Below, in pieces: positions 15,227 through 23,705 of a stretch of 64,000 nt of DNA; the first letter of the stretch is position 1, and every line of letters starts with the position of its first letter. Source of the DNA: Micromonospora chokoriensis (GTDB lineage: Bacteria > Actinomycetota > Actinomycetes > Mycobacteriales > Micromonosporaceae); assembly GCF_900091505.1 (NCBI RefSeq), contig NZ_LT607409.1, positions 1,302,001 to 1,366,000 on the forward strand. Direction: 5' to 3'. The notes beneath the pieces are model-generated. The model searched no databases, was not told the DNA's origin, and saw only the letters and a list, made by a program, of their open reading frames with translations. Both the position numbers and the translations under genes were made by a program.

Positions 15227-16390
15227 TCAGTCGACCACCGTGCCGGCGGCCACGACGGCCCGCAGTTCGCTGACGTCGAGCGAGCCGGTCGGGACGTCCC
15301 GTTCGATCGGGTAGTACATCCGCTGCACCGCGGCAACGATCGCCTCCACCACACGGTCCCGGAACCGGGGGTCGACCAGTTGGGCGCGGTCCGTGGGTGA
15401 GGTGAGGTACCCGACCTCGACCCGCACGGCGGGCATCCGGGTCAGTCGCAGCAGCTCCCAGGTCTTGGCGTGGGTCCGGCAGTCCCGCAGTCCGGTCCGC
15501 GCGACGATCTCCCGCTGTACGAGCCCGGCGAGACGTTCACCGGTTGCCGAGGTCACCCCGTTGTCGGTGCCGTAGTGGTAGGTGGCGACACCCTCCGCGT
15601 CCGGGTTGGCGTGGCCGTCCAGGTGCAGCGAGATGAACACGTCGGCGCCGAGCGAGTTGGCCAGCAGAGCCCGGTCCGTGTCCGGCAGGCACCTGTCGGG
15701 CGACGGCCCTCTGGTGAGCTGCACCCGCACCCCGGACGCGGCGAGTCGCCCCTCCAGCCGGCTGGCCAGGTCGTGCACCAGGTCCGCCTCCGTCCAGCGC
15801 AGCGACCCGTCGGGTACCACCATCCCGGGGTCGGTGCCCCCGTGCCCGGGGTCGATGACCACTGTCTTGCCGACCAGCGCCGGCCCGGACTGCCGGATGG
15901 CGTCGGATTCGCGGAGCCACTGCGGGCGGCCACCGACGACCTTGCGGCCGATCCGGCGCAACGCGTTCATGGTGTGCGGGCCGCAGGATCCGTCGGGGGT
16001 GAGCCCGACCTCGCGCTGGAACTGCGCTACCGCCCGGGCCGTCCGGATGCCGTAGATGGAGTCGGCCCGGCCCACGTCGTACCCCATTTCCAGCAGCCGT
16101 TCCTGGAGCGACCGGACGTCCTCGCCGGTGAGCGGCTCGGGGACGGCGTGGTAGAGGGTGCGGGCGCCGAGCCGCCAGCGGGCGGCGTCCAGGGCACGCC
16201 AGGTCTCCGCACCGACCCGGCCGTCCACGCTGAGCCCACGGGACTGTTGGAACGCGCGGACCGCCCGCTCGGTGTCGAGGTCGAACTCGTCGGCGTGCGT
16301 CCCGGCGACGGGGAGAAGTTCGAGGCTGAGAAGGATGGTACGGATCTCCGTGACCGCGGGTCCTCGGTCACCGGGTCGGATCGGACGCAC
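15227..16390 (-). CDS. cwlM: CwlM-type N-acetylmuramoyl-L-alanine amidase homologue
   Basis: A 387-residue protein with two peptidoglycan-binding domains (about 8-70 and 85-150; A-F-Q-Q-S-R-G-L and Q-F-Q-R-E-V-G-L) and a C-terminal amidase_3 domain (V-V-I-D-P-G-H-G-G-T-D-P-G, I-S-L-H-L-D-G-H). No signal peptide is visible. In mycobacteria the homologue at the same position, beside trxB-trxA, is cytoplasmic and, when phosphorylated, activates MurA instead of cutting wall. The same role is inferred here. GTG 16390 was chosen over 16408 because AGAGGGGG lies about 7 nt upstream. Confidence 0.88.
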   Translation of the reverse strand: MRPIRPGDRGPAVTEIRTILLSLELLPVAGTHADEFDLDTERAVRAFQQSRGLSVDGRVGAETWRALDAARWRLGARTLYHAVPEPLTGEDVRSLQERLLEMGYDVGRADSIYGIRTARAVAQFQREVGLTPDGSCGPHTMNALRRIGRKVVGGRPQWLRESDAIRQSGPALVGKTVVIDPGHGGTDPGMVVPDGSLRWTEADLVHDLASRLEGRLAASGVRVQLTRGPSPDRCLPDTDRALLANSLGADVFISLHLDGHANPDAEGVATYHYGTDNGVTSATGERLAGLVQREIVARTGLRDCRTHAKTWELLRLTRMPAVRVEVGYLTSPTDRAQLVDPRFRDRVVEAIVAAVQRMYYPIERDVPTGSLDVSELRAVVAAGTVVD

Positions 16391-16497
16391 GCACGACCCC
16401 CTCTGCACGACGCTGGCTGGCCGGGCGGCCCCGGCTTGAGGCTATGCGCTCCGGGGCGGCGAGGTGGCGGGCCAGGAAAAACAGCCCAGGGGAACGA

Positions 16498-16532
16498 CGA
16501 ACCCCGCACCCGGCGGGCGGGTACGGGGTTCG
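16498..16532 (-). terminator. Terminator of trxB-trxA
   Basis: Perfect 9-bp arms CGAACCCCG (16498-16506) and CGGGGTTCG (16524-16532), extended by an inner ACCC/GGGT pairing, lie just past the trxA stop (read leftwards). Confidence 0.65.
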
Positions 16533-16548
16533 GTCGGTGTCCTACTGG

Positions 16549-16872
16549 TCAGAGCGCCGACTGGATGAGCCGAACCAGCTCGCCCTTCGGCTTGGCGCCG
16601 GCGATCGACTGCACCGGCTGACCGTTCTTGAAGACGGTCAGCGTCGGAACCGACATCACGCGGTAGGCCCGTGCGGTCTCCGGGTTCTCGTCGATGTTGA
16701 GCTTGACGATGGTGACCTGGTCACCCATCTCGCCCGCGATCTCCTCGAGCAGCGGCGACACCTTGCGGCAGGGGCCGCACCACTCGGCCCAGAAGTCCAC
16801 CAGAACCGGCTTGTCGGCCTGCAGCACGTCGGCGACGAAACTCTTGTCCGTGACCGCCTTGGTATTTCCCAC
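16549..16872 (-). CDS. trxA: Thioredoxin
   Basis: A 107-residue thioredoxin carrying the redox motif W-C-G-P-C within V-D-F-W-A-E-W-C-G-P-C-R-K and the cis-proline segment M-S-V-P-T-L-T-V-F. It reduces protein disulfides using electrons from TrxB. The GTG at 16872 is preceded by a very strong GGAGGAGGGG. It lies 31 nt downstream of trxB on the same strand, forming a classic trxB-trxA operon. Confidence 0.96.
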   Translation of the reverse strand: MGNTKAVTDKSFVADVLQADKPVLVDFWAEWCGPCRKVSPLLEEIAGEMGDQVTIVKLNIDENPETARAYRVMSVPTLTVFKNGQPVQSIAGAKPKGELVRLIQSAL

Positions 16873-16903
16873 TATGCCCCTCCTCCGGGATCTGTTCCTT
16901 GTT

Positions 16904-17854
16904 TCAGCCGAGCGTCGCGATGAACCGTTCGGCGTCGAGCGCGGCGGCACAGCCGGTGCCGGCCGCGGTGATCGCCTGACGGTAGGTGTGGTCGACCACG
17001 TCGCCGGCGGCGAAGACACCGGGCACGTTGGTGCGGGTGCTGGGGGCGTGGACCTTGACGTAGCCCTCGTCGTCCAGGTCGACCTGGTCGCGGAACAGCT
17101 CACTGCGCGGGTCGTGACCGATGGCGACGAAGACGCCGGTCACGTCCATCACCCTGGTCTCACCGGTGTGCACGTTGCGGACCCGTACGCCGGTGACCTT
17201 GCCGTCGTCGCCGAGGATCTCCTCGACGGTGCTGTTCCACTCGACCTTGATCTTCTCGTTGCTCAGCGCCCGATCAGCCATGATCTTGCTGGCCCGGAAC
17301 GAGTCGCGGCGGTGGATGATGGTGACCGACTCGGCGAAGCGGGTGAGGAACGTGGCCTCCTCCATCGCCGAGTCACCGCCGCCGACGACCACGATGTGCT
17401 GGTTACGGAAGAAGAAGCCGTCACAGGTGGCGCACGCGGAGACACCGTGACCCAGGTATTCCTGCTCACCGGGCACGCCCAGCGGACGCCAGGCCGATCC
17501 GGTGGAGAGGATGACGGACTTGGCCCGGTAGGCGGTCTCGCCGACCCAGACGGTGCTCAGCGCGCCGGAGCCGACGTCGCCGGTGTCCACCAGCTCGACC
17601 CGGGTCACGTCGTCGGTGAGGAACTCGGCGCCGAACCGCTCGGCCTGCTTACGCATGTTGTCCATCAGCTCGGGGCCGAGGATGCCGTCGGCGAAGCCGG
17701 GGAAGTTTTCCACCTCGGTCGTGGTCATCAACGCACCACCGGACTGCACGCCCTCAATGATCAGCGGCTTCAGGTTGGCGCGCGAGGCGTAGACCGCCGC
17801 CGTGTAGCCAGCCGGCCCGGAGCCGATGATGATCAGGTTGCGGACCTCGTCCAC
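16904..17854 (-). CDS. trxB: Thioredoxin reductase
   Basis: A 316-residue flavoprotein. The FAD-binding [10 protein letters not shown] is near the N-terminus, the redox-active C-A-T-C in S-A-C-A-T-C-D-G-F, the NADPH motif [11 protein letters not shown], and the C-terminal FAD motif V-F-A-A-G-D-V. It transfers electrons from NADPH to TrxA. GTG 17854 is preceded by GGGAGA and gives the expected start [11 protein letters not shown]; longer frames lack family similarity. Confidence 0.96.
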   Translation of the reverse strand: MDEVRNLIIIGSGPAGYTAAVYASRANLKPLIIEGVQSGGALMTTTEVENFPGFADGILGPELMDNMRKQAERFGAEFLTDDVTRVELVDTGDVGSGALSTVWVGETAYRAKSVILSTGSAWRPLGVPGEQEYLGHGVSACATCDGFFFRNQHIVVVGGGDSAMEEATFLTRFAESVTIIHRRDSFRASKIMADRALSNEKIKVEWNSTVEEILGDDGKVTGVRVRNVHTGETRVMDVTGVFVAIGHDPRSELFRDQVDLDDEGYVKVHAPSTRTNVPGVFAAGDVVDHTYRQAITAAGTGCAAALDAERFIATLG

Positions 17855-18037
17855 TGCCGTCTCCCGAGTTGTGTGTGTTCGACGTCGGCGTGAGCACCGA
17901 TGCCGATCCGAGTTGCCGACTCCTGGGTGGGGCCGACAGCTGACTTCCAGAACGTCATCGTACGAACCGGGGATTCCCGAGCCGGGCATCCGGTGGGTCA
18001 GGTCACGTGGGCGGTCATCGCGCCATCGACCGTGGAT

Positions 18038-19012
18038 TCACCCTACCCGCGACGAATACCGGCTGTCCGAGCCGGACCCGGGCACCCCGCACTCCGGGCC
18101 ACTCACCCAGGCCCAGCGGGCCCCGGTCGCGTCGGTGAAACGGATGACCAGTGCCGGCTCGCCCTGGAACCGGGCGTAGTCCAGCACGTCGACCACCAGC
18201 GGGCCGTTCCCGTGCTCCGTCGTCACGGTGGTCAGACAGGTCTTCAGTGCGGCCTCGCCGGTGAGTCGGGCCAGTTGGTCCAGCCCGTCACTCATGGGAC
18301 GTCGACTCCCACCGGCGTCCACCTGCGGCTGGGTGCCGGACGTGTTCCCGGTCGCCCGGCTGGAGCTCGGCGCGCTCTGCATGGTGCCCTGTTCGTTGCC
18401 GAGGGTCTGTGGGGAGTAGTCCGTACCGCTGCGGAGTGGCGGCCCGGTGGTGCGGGCCGGGCCGGCCTCCGCGACGCCCTCGGGCGCGCTGGCCGGCCGG
18501 TCCACGGCGGCGGTGCCGCTCGTGTCCTGCGAGCTGCTCCTTGCCAGCTGGTTGAGGCCCAGCGTGACCGCCGCGATGGCGACCAGGACGGCGGCCACCG
18601 GCCTGCCGTGACGGACCGCCTCCCGCCAGCGTCGACCGGGGTCGGTGGACGCCCGGGTGGTACGGATGGGGAGCCGGCGACCAGCCCCGCCCTGGACCGG
18701 TACGGCAACCGGCGTTGCGGCCTCCCCGGCGCGCACTGTGCTCTCGCCGGACGTCGGCTCCGCGGTCGCCAGCGCGGCGGAGATGCGGTCGACGATCGCC
18801 GGCGGCATCTCCGGTGCCGGCTCGGCCCAGCGGGCCAGGCTCGCGCGGACCTCCGTCAACGCGGGTGCCAGCCGTGCGTACGCCTCGACCCAGGCCGGGT
18901 CCGTGGACACCAGTCGGGCGACTTCCTCCTGCTGCGGGGTGCCGTCCAACGCCCCGCCGAGGTAGTCGGCGAGGAGGTCGCCGTCGACCTCCCGGAACCC
19001 CTCGGCCGTCAC
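18038..19012 (-). CDS. Anti-sigma factor of SigM (membrane)
   Basis: A 324-residue protein translationally coupled to the sigma gene: its GTG overlaps the sigM stop by 4 bp. Residues ~1-75 are helical and would bind the sigma factor. A single membrane segment lies at about 138-158 (P-V-A-A-V-L-V-A-I-A-A-V-T-L-G-L), followed by an extracytoplasmic part with Ser/Thr-rich linker and a folded tail. No HxxxCxxC zinc motif is present. The position matches the mycobacterial RsmA-type regulator downstream of sigM, so function as SigM antagonist is inferred from context. Confidence 0.78.
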   Translation of the reverse strand: MTAEGFREVDGDLLADYLGGALDGTPQQEEVARLVSTDPAWVEAYARLAPALTEVRASLARWAEPAPEMPPAIVDRISAALATAEPTSGESTVRAGEAATPVAVPVQGGAGRRLPIRTTRASTDPGRRWREAVRHGRPVAAVLVAIAAVTLGLNQLARSSSQDTSGTAAVDRPASAPEGVAEAGPARTTGPPLRSGTDYSPQTLGNEQGTMQSAPSSSRATGNTSGTQPQVDAGGSRRPMSDGLDQLARLTGEAALKTCLTTVTTEHGNGPLVVDVLDYARFQGEPALVIRFTDATGARWAWVSGPECGVPGSGSDSRYSSRVG

Positions 19013-19725
19013 GTGTCCTCCTGGTTGGCGTCCCGCCGGTACCGGCTCGACCTCGATCCGACGCCCTCCGCCGGGCCCGGGTTCCCCGGAGTGACGGTTG
19101 GCACGTCACCGGTCAGGCCGGCGAGGTCCGGCCGGGGCGAGGGTGCGGCGACCACGGCGGGGCGGAGGTGCCCGAGCAGCACCGCCAGCCGGGCCCGGCC
19201 CCGGGCACAGCGGCTCTTCACCGTCCCCTCGGCGACGTCGAGGATGCGGGCGACCTCGGCGACGGGGTAACCCTGGACGTCCACCAGCACCAGTGCGGCG
19301 CGTTGTTCGAGGGGCAGCGCGGCGAGCGCCTCGCGGACCACCAGCGCGGTGTCGTGGTCCGGGGCCGGGGCTGCCGGCTCGGGCCCGCCGGCGCCCGAGC
19401 CGTCCTCGGCGCGGTTGCCGTCGGGCAGCGGCACGGTGGGGTGCGCCTGCCGGCGACGGATCCGGTCGAGGCAGGCGTTCACCACGATGCGGTGCAGCCA
19501 GGTCGTGACCGCGGAGTCGCCCCGGAACCGCGCCGCGGCCCGGTGCGCGGACAGCAGCGCGTCCTGGAGAGCGTCGGCTGCCTCCTCGCGGTCCCCGAGG
19601 GTACGCAGGGCCACGGCCCAGAGCCGGTCGCGGTGCCGGCGGAACAGCTCGGCGAAGGCGTGCGGATCACCGTCGACGTGGGCACGCAGCAGCTCCAGAT
19701 CGGTAGCTGCGGCGTGCCCGTCCAT
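19009..19725 (-). CDS. sigM: ECF RNA polymerase sigma factor, SigM type
   Basis: A 238-residue ECF sigma factor. Region 2 holds F-A-E-L-F-R-R-H-R-D-R-L-W and D-A-L-Q-D-A-L-L-S-A-H, then T-T-W-L-H-R-I-V-V-N-A-C-L-D. Region 4 has L-P-L-E-Q-R-A-A-L-V-L-V-D-V-Q-G and V-A-E-G-T-V-K-S-R. A ~45-residue Pro/Thr-rich tail follows. The synteny trxA-trxB-(anti-sigma)-sigM-(pseudokinase)-murJ equals the mycobacterial sigM locus. ATG 19725 is used; GTG 19728 one codon upstream is equally possible. Confidence 0.9.
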   Translation of the reverse strand: MDGHAAATDLELLRAHVDGDPHAFAELFRRHRDRLWAVALRTLGDREEAADALQDALLSAHRAAARFRGDSAVTTWLHRIVVNACLDRIRRRQAHPTVPLPDGNRAEDGSGAGGPEPAAPAPDHDTALVVREALAALPLEQRAALVLVDVQGYPVAEVARILDVAEGTVKSRCARGRARLAVLLGHLRPAVVAAPSPRPDLAGLTGDVPTVTPGNPGPAEGVGSRSSRYRRDANQEDT

Positions 19726-19768
19726 CACCACGTCCTGTGGAAGCAGTGCCAGGAGGAAGCCGTCCGGC

Positions 19769-21328
19769 TCACGACCCCTGGACCGTGATCTCCTGCACGC
19801 CCAGCTTGAAGCCGCCCTCGGACGGGGGCAGTTCGGTGATCCAGAACAGCAGGTACTGGTATTTCTTGTCGGCGTCGAACCCGTTGAACGCCATGGTCGT
19901 GCCGTCGTGGTCCTCGAAGGGCTGCCCGATGGGGTCCGTGTAGTTGGCGACCAGCTGCTTGTCGCCGTTCGAGTTCGACGGCGGGTTGGTCGTGCCGGAC
20001 ATGAGCTGGGCGGACGCGCCGGACGCCGAGAGCACGGCCTGCACCGACTTGACGCTGTGCGGCTCGCCGAGGTCGAGCCAGACCCCCATGCCCTTCTTGA
20101 GGTTGCCGAAGTTGGGCCGGTCCCGGTACGTCTCGGTCTCCCAGCCCTTGTCCTCGTCACCGTCGATGACCTTCTCGGCCCCGCCGACCTCGCTGCGGTT
20201 CTTGCTGTCCGGGTCGATGATCCGGACGTTCTTCACCGTCAGCTTGCGCACCTCGTTGGCGGCCGGGGTGGCCTCGCCGGCCGGTGCGCTGGACGTGGGG
20301 GCGGGAGGCTGGTTGGCCTGCGAGCTCTTGTCGCCGTCGTCGCCCAGGGTGCTGATCCCGATCAGGAGGCCGACCAGGGCGACCACCAGCAGACCGGCGA
20401 TGCCCAGGGCGACCTTGCGCCCCCCGGCGGCGGCCAGAGGTGACGGCTCCTCCCCGGTCTCGGCGGCGAACCGCAACGGCCCGCTGTTGTCGAGGTAGTG
20501 CTCCTCCTCGGCCGGCACGTCCAGACGGGCCAGCTCGGCGGCGAGCACGTCGGAGGACGGCGGGGCGATCTGGGCGTCGAGCAGGTCCATGGTCAGGTCG
20601 TCCAGGTACGCGGGCACACCGGCCCGGACCTGGCGGGGTGCGGCGAGGACACCGGCGGCGTCCCGAACGGCGTCCGGGATGGCGGCACGGCCGTGGCCGG
20701 CGGTGGCGCCCCGCAGCGGTGCCTCCGCGTGCGGCCAGTAGCCGGTCAGGGCGAAGTAGAGGACGCCGCCGACCGCCCGGATGTCGTTCTCCTGGCTGTC
20801 GTCACCGTCGGTGCGGGCGTCCGCCAGGACGACGCGGCCCTCGTCACTGATCATGACGGTGCCGGGGTGGACGTTGCCGTGCACCATGCCGGTGGCGTGC
20901 ACTGCGGCGAGCGCGCTCGCGACGGCGTTGCCGATCGCGGTGGCGCGGGCCGGGTCCAGTGGGCCGTCGGCCGTCAGGTCCCGCAGGGACTGCCCGTCCA
21001 CCCACTCGCGGACCACGTACGCCCGGTCGGCCTCGTCGATCGCGTCGTAGACGCCGACCAGGTTCGGGTGGATGACCCGGCTGGCCGCGACGGCCGCCTG
21101 AAGCATCTCGGTGGCGGAGTCGCCGCCCGGGTAGCGCAGCACCACCGCGACGGGGCGGCGCAGGATGACGTCGACCCCGCGCCAGACCAGCCGACCCGCG
21201 CTGTCGTTGTTGATGTGCTCAACCAGTTCGTACCGCTCGGCGAGGACTTCACCGGCCGTGGGAGCACCGAAGGTCATGACCGGAGGAGCGCTTTCGTCCG
21301 CCTCCTGACCCTCGCCGACCTGGGTCAC
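19769..21328 (-). CDS. Membrane pseudokinase with extracellular sugar-binding-like domain
   Basis: A 519-residue protein. The kinase-like domain spans about 17-267 but is catalytically dead by sequence: the beta-3 V-A-x-K is V-A-V-V, the HRD loop is V-H-G-N-V-H-P-G (150-157) and the DFG position reads L-A-D-A (168-171). One membrane helix lies at about 304-328. The outside part (357-519) resembles a discoidin/F5-8 carbohydrate-binding domain (V-W-L-D-L-G-E-P-H-S-V-K). In mycobacteria the same two domains are fused to the C-terminus of MurJ/MviN and recruit an FHA protein; here they form a separate gene downstream of murJ. GTG 21328 is chosen for its strong GGGAGGA site. Confidence 0.85.
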   Translation of the reverse strand: MTQVGEGQEADESAPPVMTFGAPTAGEVLAERYELVEHINNDSAGRLVWRGVDVILRRPVAVVLRYPGGDSATEMLQAAVAASRVIHPNLVGVYDAIDEADRAYVVREWVDGQSLRDLTADGPLDPARATAIGNAVASALAAVHATGMVHGNVHPGTVMISDEGRVVLADARTDGDDSQENDIRAVGGVLYFALTGYWPHAEAPLRGATAGHGRAAIPDAVRDAAGVLAAPRQVRAGVPAYLDDLTMDLLDAQIAPPSSDVLAAELARLDVPAEEEHYLDNSGPLRFAAETGEEPSPLAAAGGRKVALGIAGLLVVALVGLLIGISTLGDDGDKSSQANQPPAPTSSAPAGEATPAANEVRKLTVKNVRIIDPDSKNRSEVGGAEKVIDGDEDKGWETETYRDRPNFGNLKKGMGVWLDLGEPHSVKSVQAVLSASGASAQLMSGTTNPPSNSNGDKQLVANYTDPIGQPFEDHDGTTMAFNGFDADKKYQYLLFWITELPPSEGGFKLGVQEITVQGS

Positions 21329-21824
21329 CCGTCCTCCCTCGGTGATCGTGTCGATGGATGGACCCGCACTGCTGGGCATGTGGCTTCCCGCTCTGCCGTT
21401 GAAGGAACCGGCCGACCGGTTTCGACGCGCAGCGTCGGTCCCTGCCGTACCCGTCGAGAGCGACCTTACCCGGGTTGCCCGTCTCCCCGACATGTCATCT
21501 TCCCGCCGTACCTGGCGGGTTCCCGGCAGTCGGAGAAGTCGTCCGGTTACGACCGTTGTCAGCCACGTTGCTGGCACATGTACTAGCTAATCTACGGCTT
21601 CACCGCAAGTGACCGACGGCGGGGCTGGCCTGGTGCGATGCTCCCAACAACCGAGCTGTTCCCGCCGATCGGTCGGCCACGCTCAGCCGTACGGTTGGTT
21701 ATCCACAGCCCGATGCGGTGGTTGACCGGCGAATCGCGGAGTTATCCACAGGCGCATCCCCAGCCTGGTGATCCGCAGTGACGTTCCGTATGTGTGCCAA
21801 CTTGTTGTGATCGGTTGCTGGCGA
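21329..21824. other. murJ-pseudokinase spacer
   Basis: Nearly 500 bp between two same-strand genes. It contains two perfect DnaA boxes (21699-21750) and presumably the promoter of the pseudokinase gene. In-frame upstream codons (to about 21577) could extend the pseudokinase but lack a good start signal. I see no other gene. Confidence 0.55.
21699..21750 (+). promoter_or_regulatory. Pair of perfect DnaA boxes
   Basis: TTATCCACA occurs at 21699-21707 and again at 21742-21750, both forward, 43 bp apart (about four helical turns), so they face the same side of the helix. They lie about 370-420 bp upstream of the pseudokinase start codon. Confidence 0.7.
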
Positions 21825-23579
21825 TCAGCGACCGAGGCGACGGCGGACCATGCCGACCACCTCGGTGATCTCGCTGATCCGCAGCAGCATCGCCAGGCCC
21901 AGGTAGGTCCCGCCGATCACCGCTCCGCCGATCACCAGTTGGATGACGGCCTGGGCCCAGCTCGGCGTTTCGCCACCGGGCAGCAGGTTGATCACGAGCA
22001 GGCCGACCAGCGCGGCGCCGAGCGCGGCGACCAGGACCCGACCCAGGGTGCGCATGATGTGGCCCAGCCCGATCCGGCCGACCCGCGGACGGAGCAGCCA
22101 GGCGGAGCCGATCGCCGCCGCCAGGTACGAGACAGCGTTGCCGATCATCATCCCGGCCGCTGCGAAGTGGGCGGCGAACGCGGCGAACAGCACGATCTGC
22201 ACGCCGATCCGCAGCGCCACGACCGGAATGTTGATCAACGCCGGGGTGCGGGTGTCCGGTAGGGCGTAGAAGGCGAAGGTGAAGAGCTGGCTGATCGCGA
22301 ACGGCACCAGAGCGAGCGCGGCCAGCAGCAGCACCAGCGAGGTGTCGGCGGCGTTCTCGTCGCTGAACGCACCGTAGCGGAACAGCACCACCGCCAGCGG
22401 GGTGGCGAGCACGGCGTAGCAGACGGCGATCGGAGCGAGCACCGCGGAGACCGTCCGGGTGCCCCGGGACAGGTCGGCGGCCACGTCGGCGTAGCGGCCG
22501 TCGGCGGCGGCGGCGCTCATCCGAGGCATCAACGCGGTGATGATCGAGACGGCGATGATGCCGTGCGCCATCATCAGCAGCAGGAAGACGTTGTTGTAGA
22601 TCAGGGCGCCGGCGTCCCCGTCGCCCGCCCGGTTGAGCAGGTTGAACAGCACGATCAGGCCGACCTGGCTGACCGCCACGTAGCAGAACATCCAGCCGCC
22701 GAGCCGGCCCAGCTCACGCAGGCCGAGCGCCCGGAAGTCGAAGCGGAGCTTCCACCGGAAGCCGACCTTGCGCAGCGCGGGCAGCAGGCCGGCGGCCTGG
22801 ATCGCGACACCGAGCAGGGTGCCACCGCTGATCAGGAGGATCCGGCCGGTGGTCATCTCGTTCGGCTTCACGATCTCCGCACCGAAGATCGCGATGTAGA
22901 GGCCGGCGGTGGCGATCACCACGATGTTGTTGAGGATCGGCGCCCACATCGGGGCGGCGAAGTGACCCCGGGTGTTGAGTACCGCGCTGACCAGCGCGCT
23001 GAGCCCGGTGAAGAAGATCATCGGCAACATCAGGTACGACAGCTTGGTGACCAGCTCCGGGTATTCCGGTCCGCGGTTGTCGCTGGTGTAGAGCTGGGTC
23101 AGCCAACCCGCCGCCAGCACGGCCAGCAGGGCTGCGCCGGCCAGGGTCAGCACCGCGAGGGTCAACAACCGCTGGGCGTACGCCTGGCCGCCGTCGGTGT
23201 CGACCTTGCGCCGACGGACCAGCACCGGGATCAGCACGCTGGTGAGGATTCCGCCGAGGAGGAACTCGTAGACCATTCCGGGCAGGATCTGCGCGGTGGT
23301 GTAGGCGTCACCGACCAGCGCGCCACCGAGCGCGGCAGTCAGCACCAGGGTCCGCAGGAAGCCCGTACCCCGGCTGACCAGGCTGCCGATCGCCATCACC
23401 GCGCTGTTGGCCGCCGCGCTCGCCTCGGCCACCTGCTCCTGCGGCGGTGCTGTCGACTCCAGGGCCGGCTGGTTCAGCGGCTCGGCGGAGATGAAGGTGG
23501 CGCCGTCCCCCGGACGTACGCCGGCTCCGGGCCCGCCATCCTGCGCGGCGTTGGCGCTGCGGTAGAGCCCGCCGCTCAT
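21825..23579 (-). CDS. murJ: Lipid II flippase MurJ (MviN)
   Basis: A 584-residue polytopic protein of the MOP superfamily with about 14 hydrophobic helices; it flips lipid-linked peptidoglycan precursor across the membrane. Recognisable parts are S-L-V-S-R-G-T-G-F-L-R (cytoplasmic start of TM1), A-L-P-D-T-R-T-P and the L-R-I-G-V-Q helices. The first ~60 residues are hydrophilic. ATG 23579 has GGGAGGCTGGAG directly upstream. Unlike mycobacterial MviN, it ends after the last helix (V-G-M-V-R-R-R-L-G-R) and lacks the pseudokinase tail, which is encoded next door. Confidence 0.93.
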   Translation of the reverse strand: MSGGLYRSANAAQDGGPGAGVRPGDGATFISAEPLNQPALESTAPPQEQVAEASAAANSAVMAIGSLVSRGTGFLRTLVLTAALGGALVGDAYTTAQILPGMVYEFLLGGILTSVLIPVLVRRRKVDTDGGQAYAQRLLTLAVLTLAGAALLAVLAAGWLTQLYTSDNRGPEYPELVTKLSYLMLPMIFFTGLSALVSAVLNTRGHFAAPMWAPILNNIVVIATAGLYIAIFGAEIVKPNEMTTGRILLISGGTLLGVAIQAAGLLPALRKVGFRWKLRFDFRALGLRELGRLGGWMFCYVAVSQVGLIVLFNLLNRAGDGDAGALIYNNVFLLLMMAHGIIAVSIITALMPRMSAAAADGRYADVAADLSRGTRTVSAVLAPIAVCYAVLATPLAVVLFRYGAFSDENAADTSLVLLLAALALVPFAISQLFTFAFYALPDTRTPALINIPVVALRIGVQIVLFAAFAAHFAAAGMMIGNAVSYLAAAIGSAWLLRPRVGRIGLGHIMRTLGRVLVAALGAALVGLLVINLLPGGETPSWAQAVIQLVIGGAVIGGTYLGLAMLLRISEITEVVGMVRRRLGR

Positions 23580-23705
23580 CTCCAGCCTCCCAGGGGTACG
23601 TCGGGTCGGACGACGACCCGCACGCCACAGACCATAGTCAACCCCCACCCGTTACCCGCGCCCGGCGGATCGGATCACACCCCGGCCCGATAAGCTGGCG
23701 ATCCC

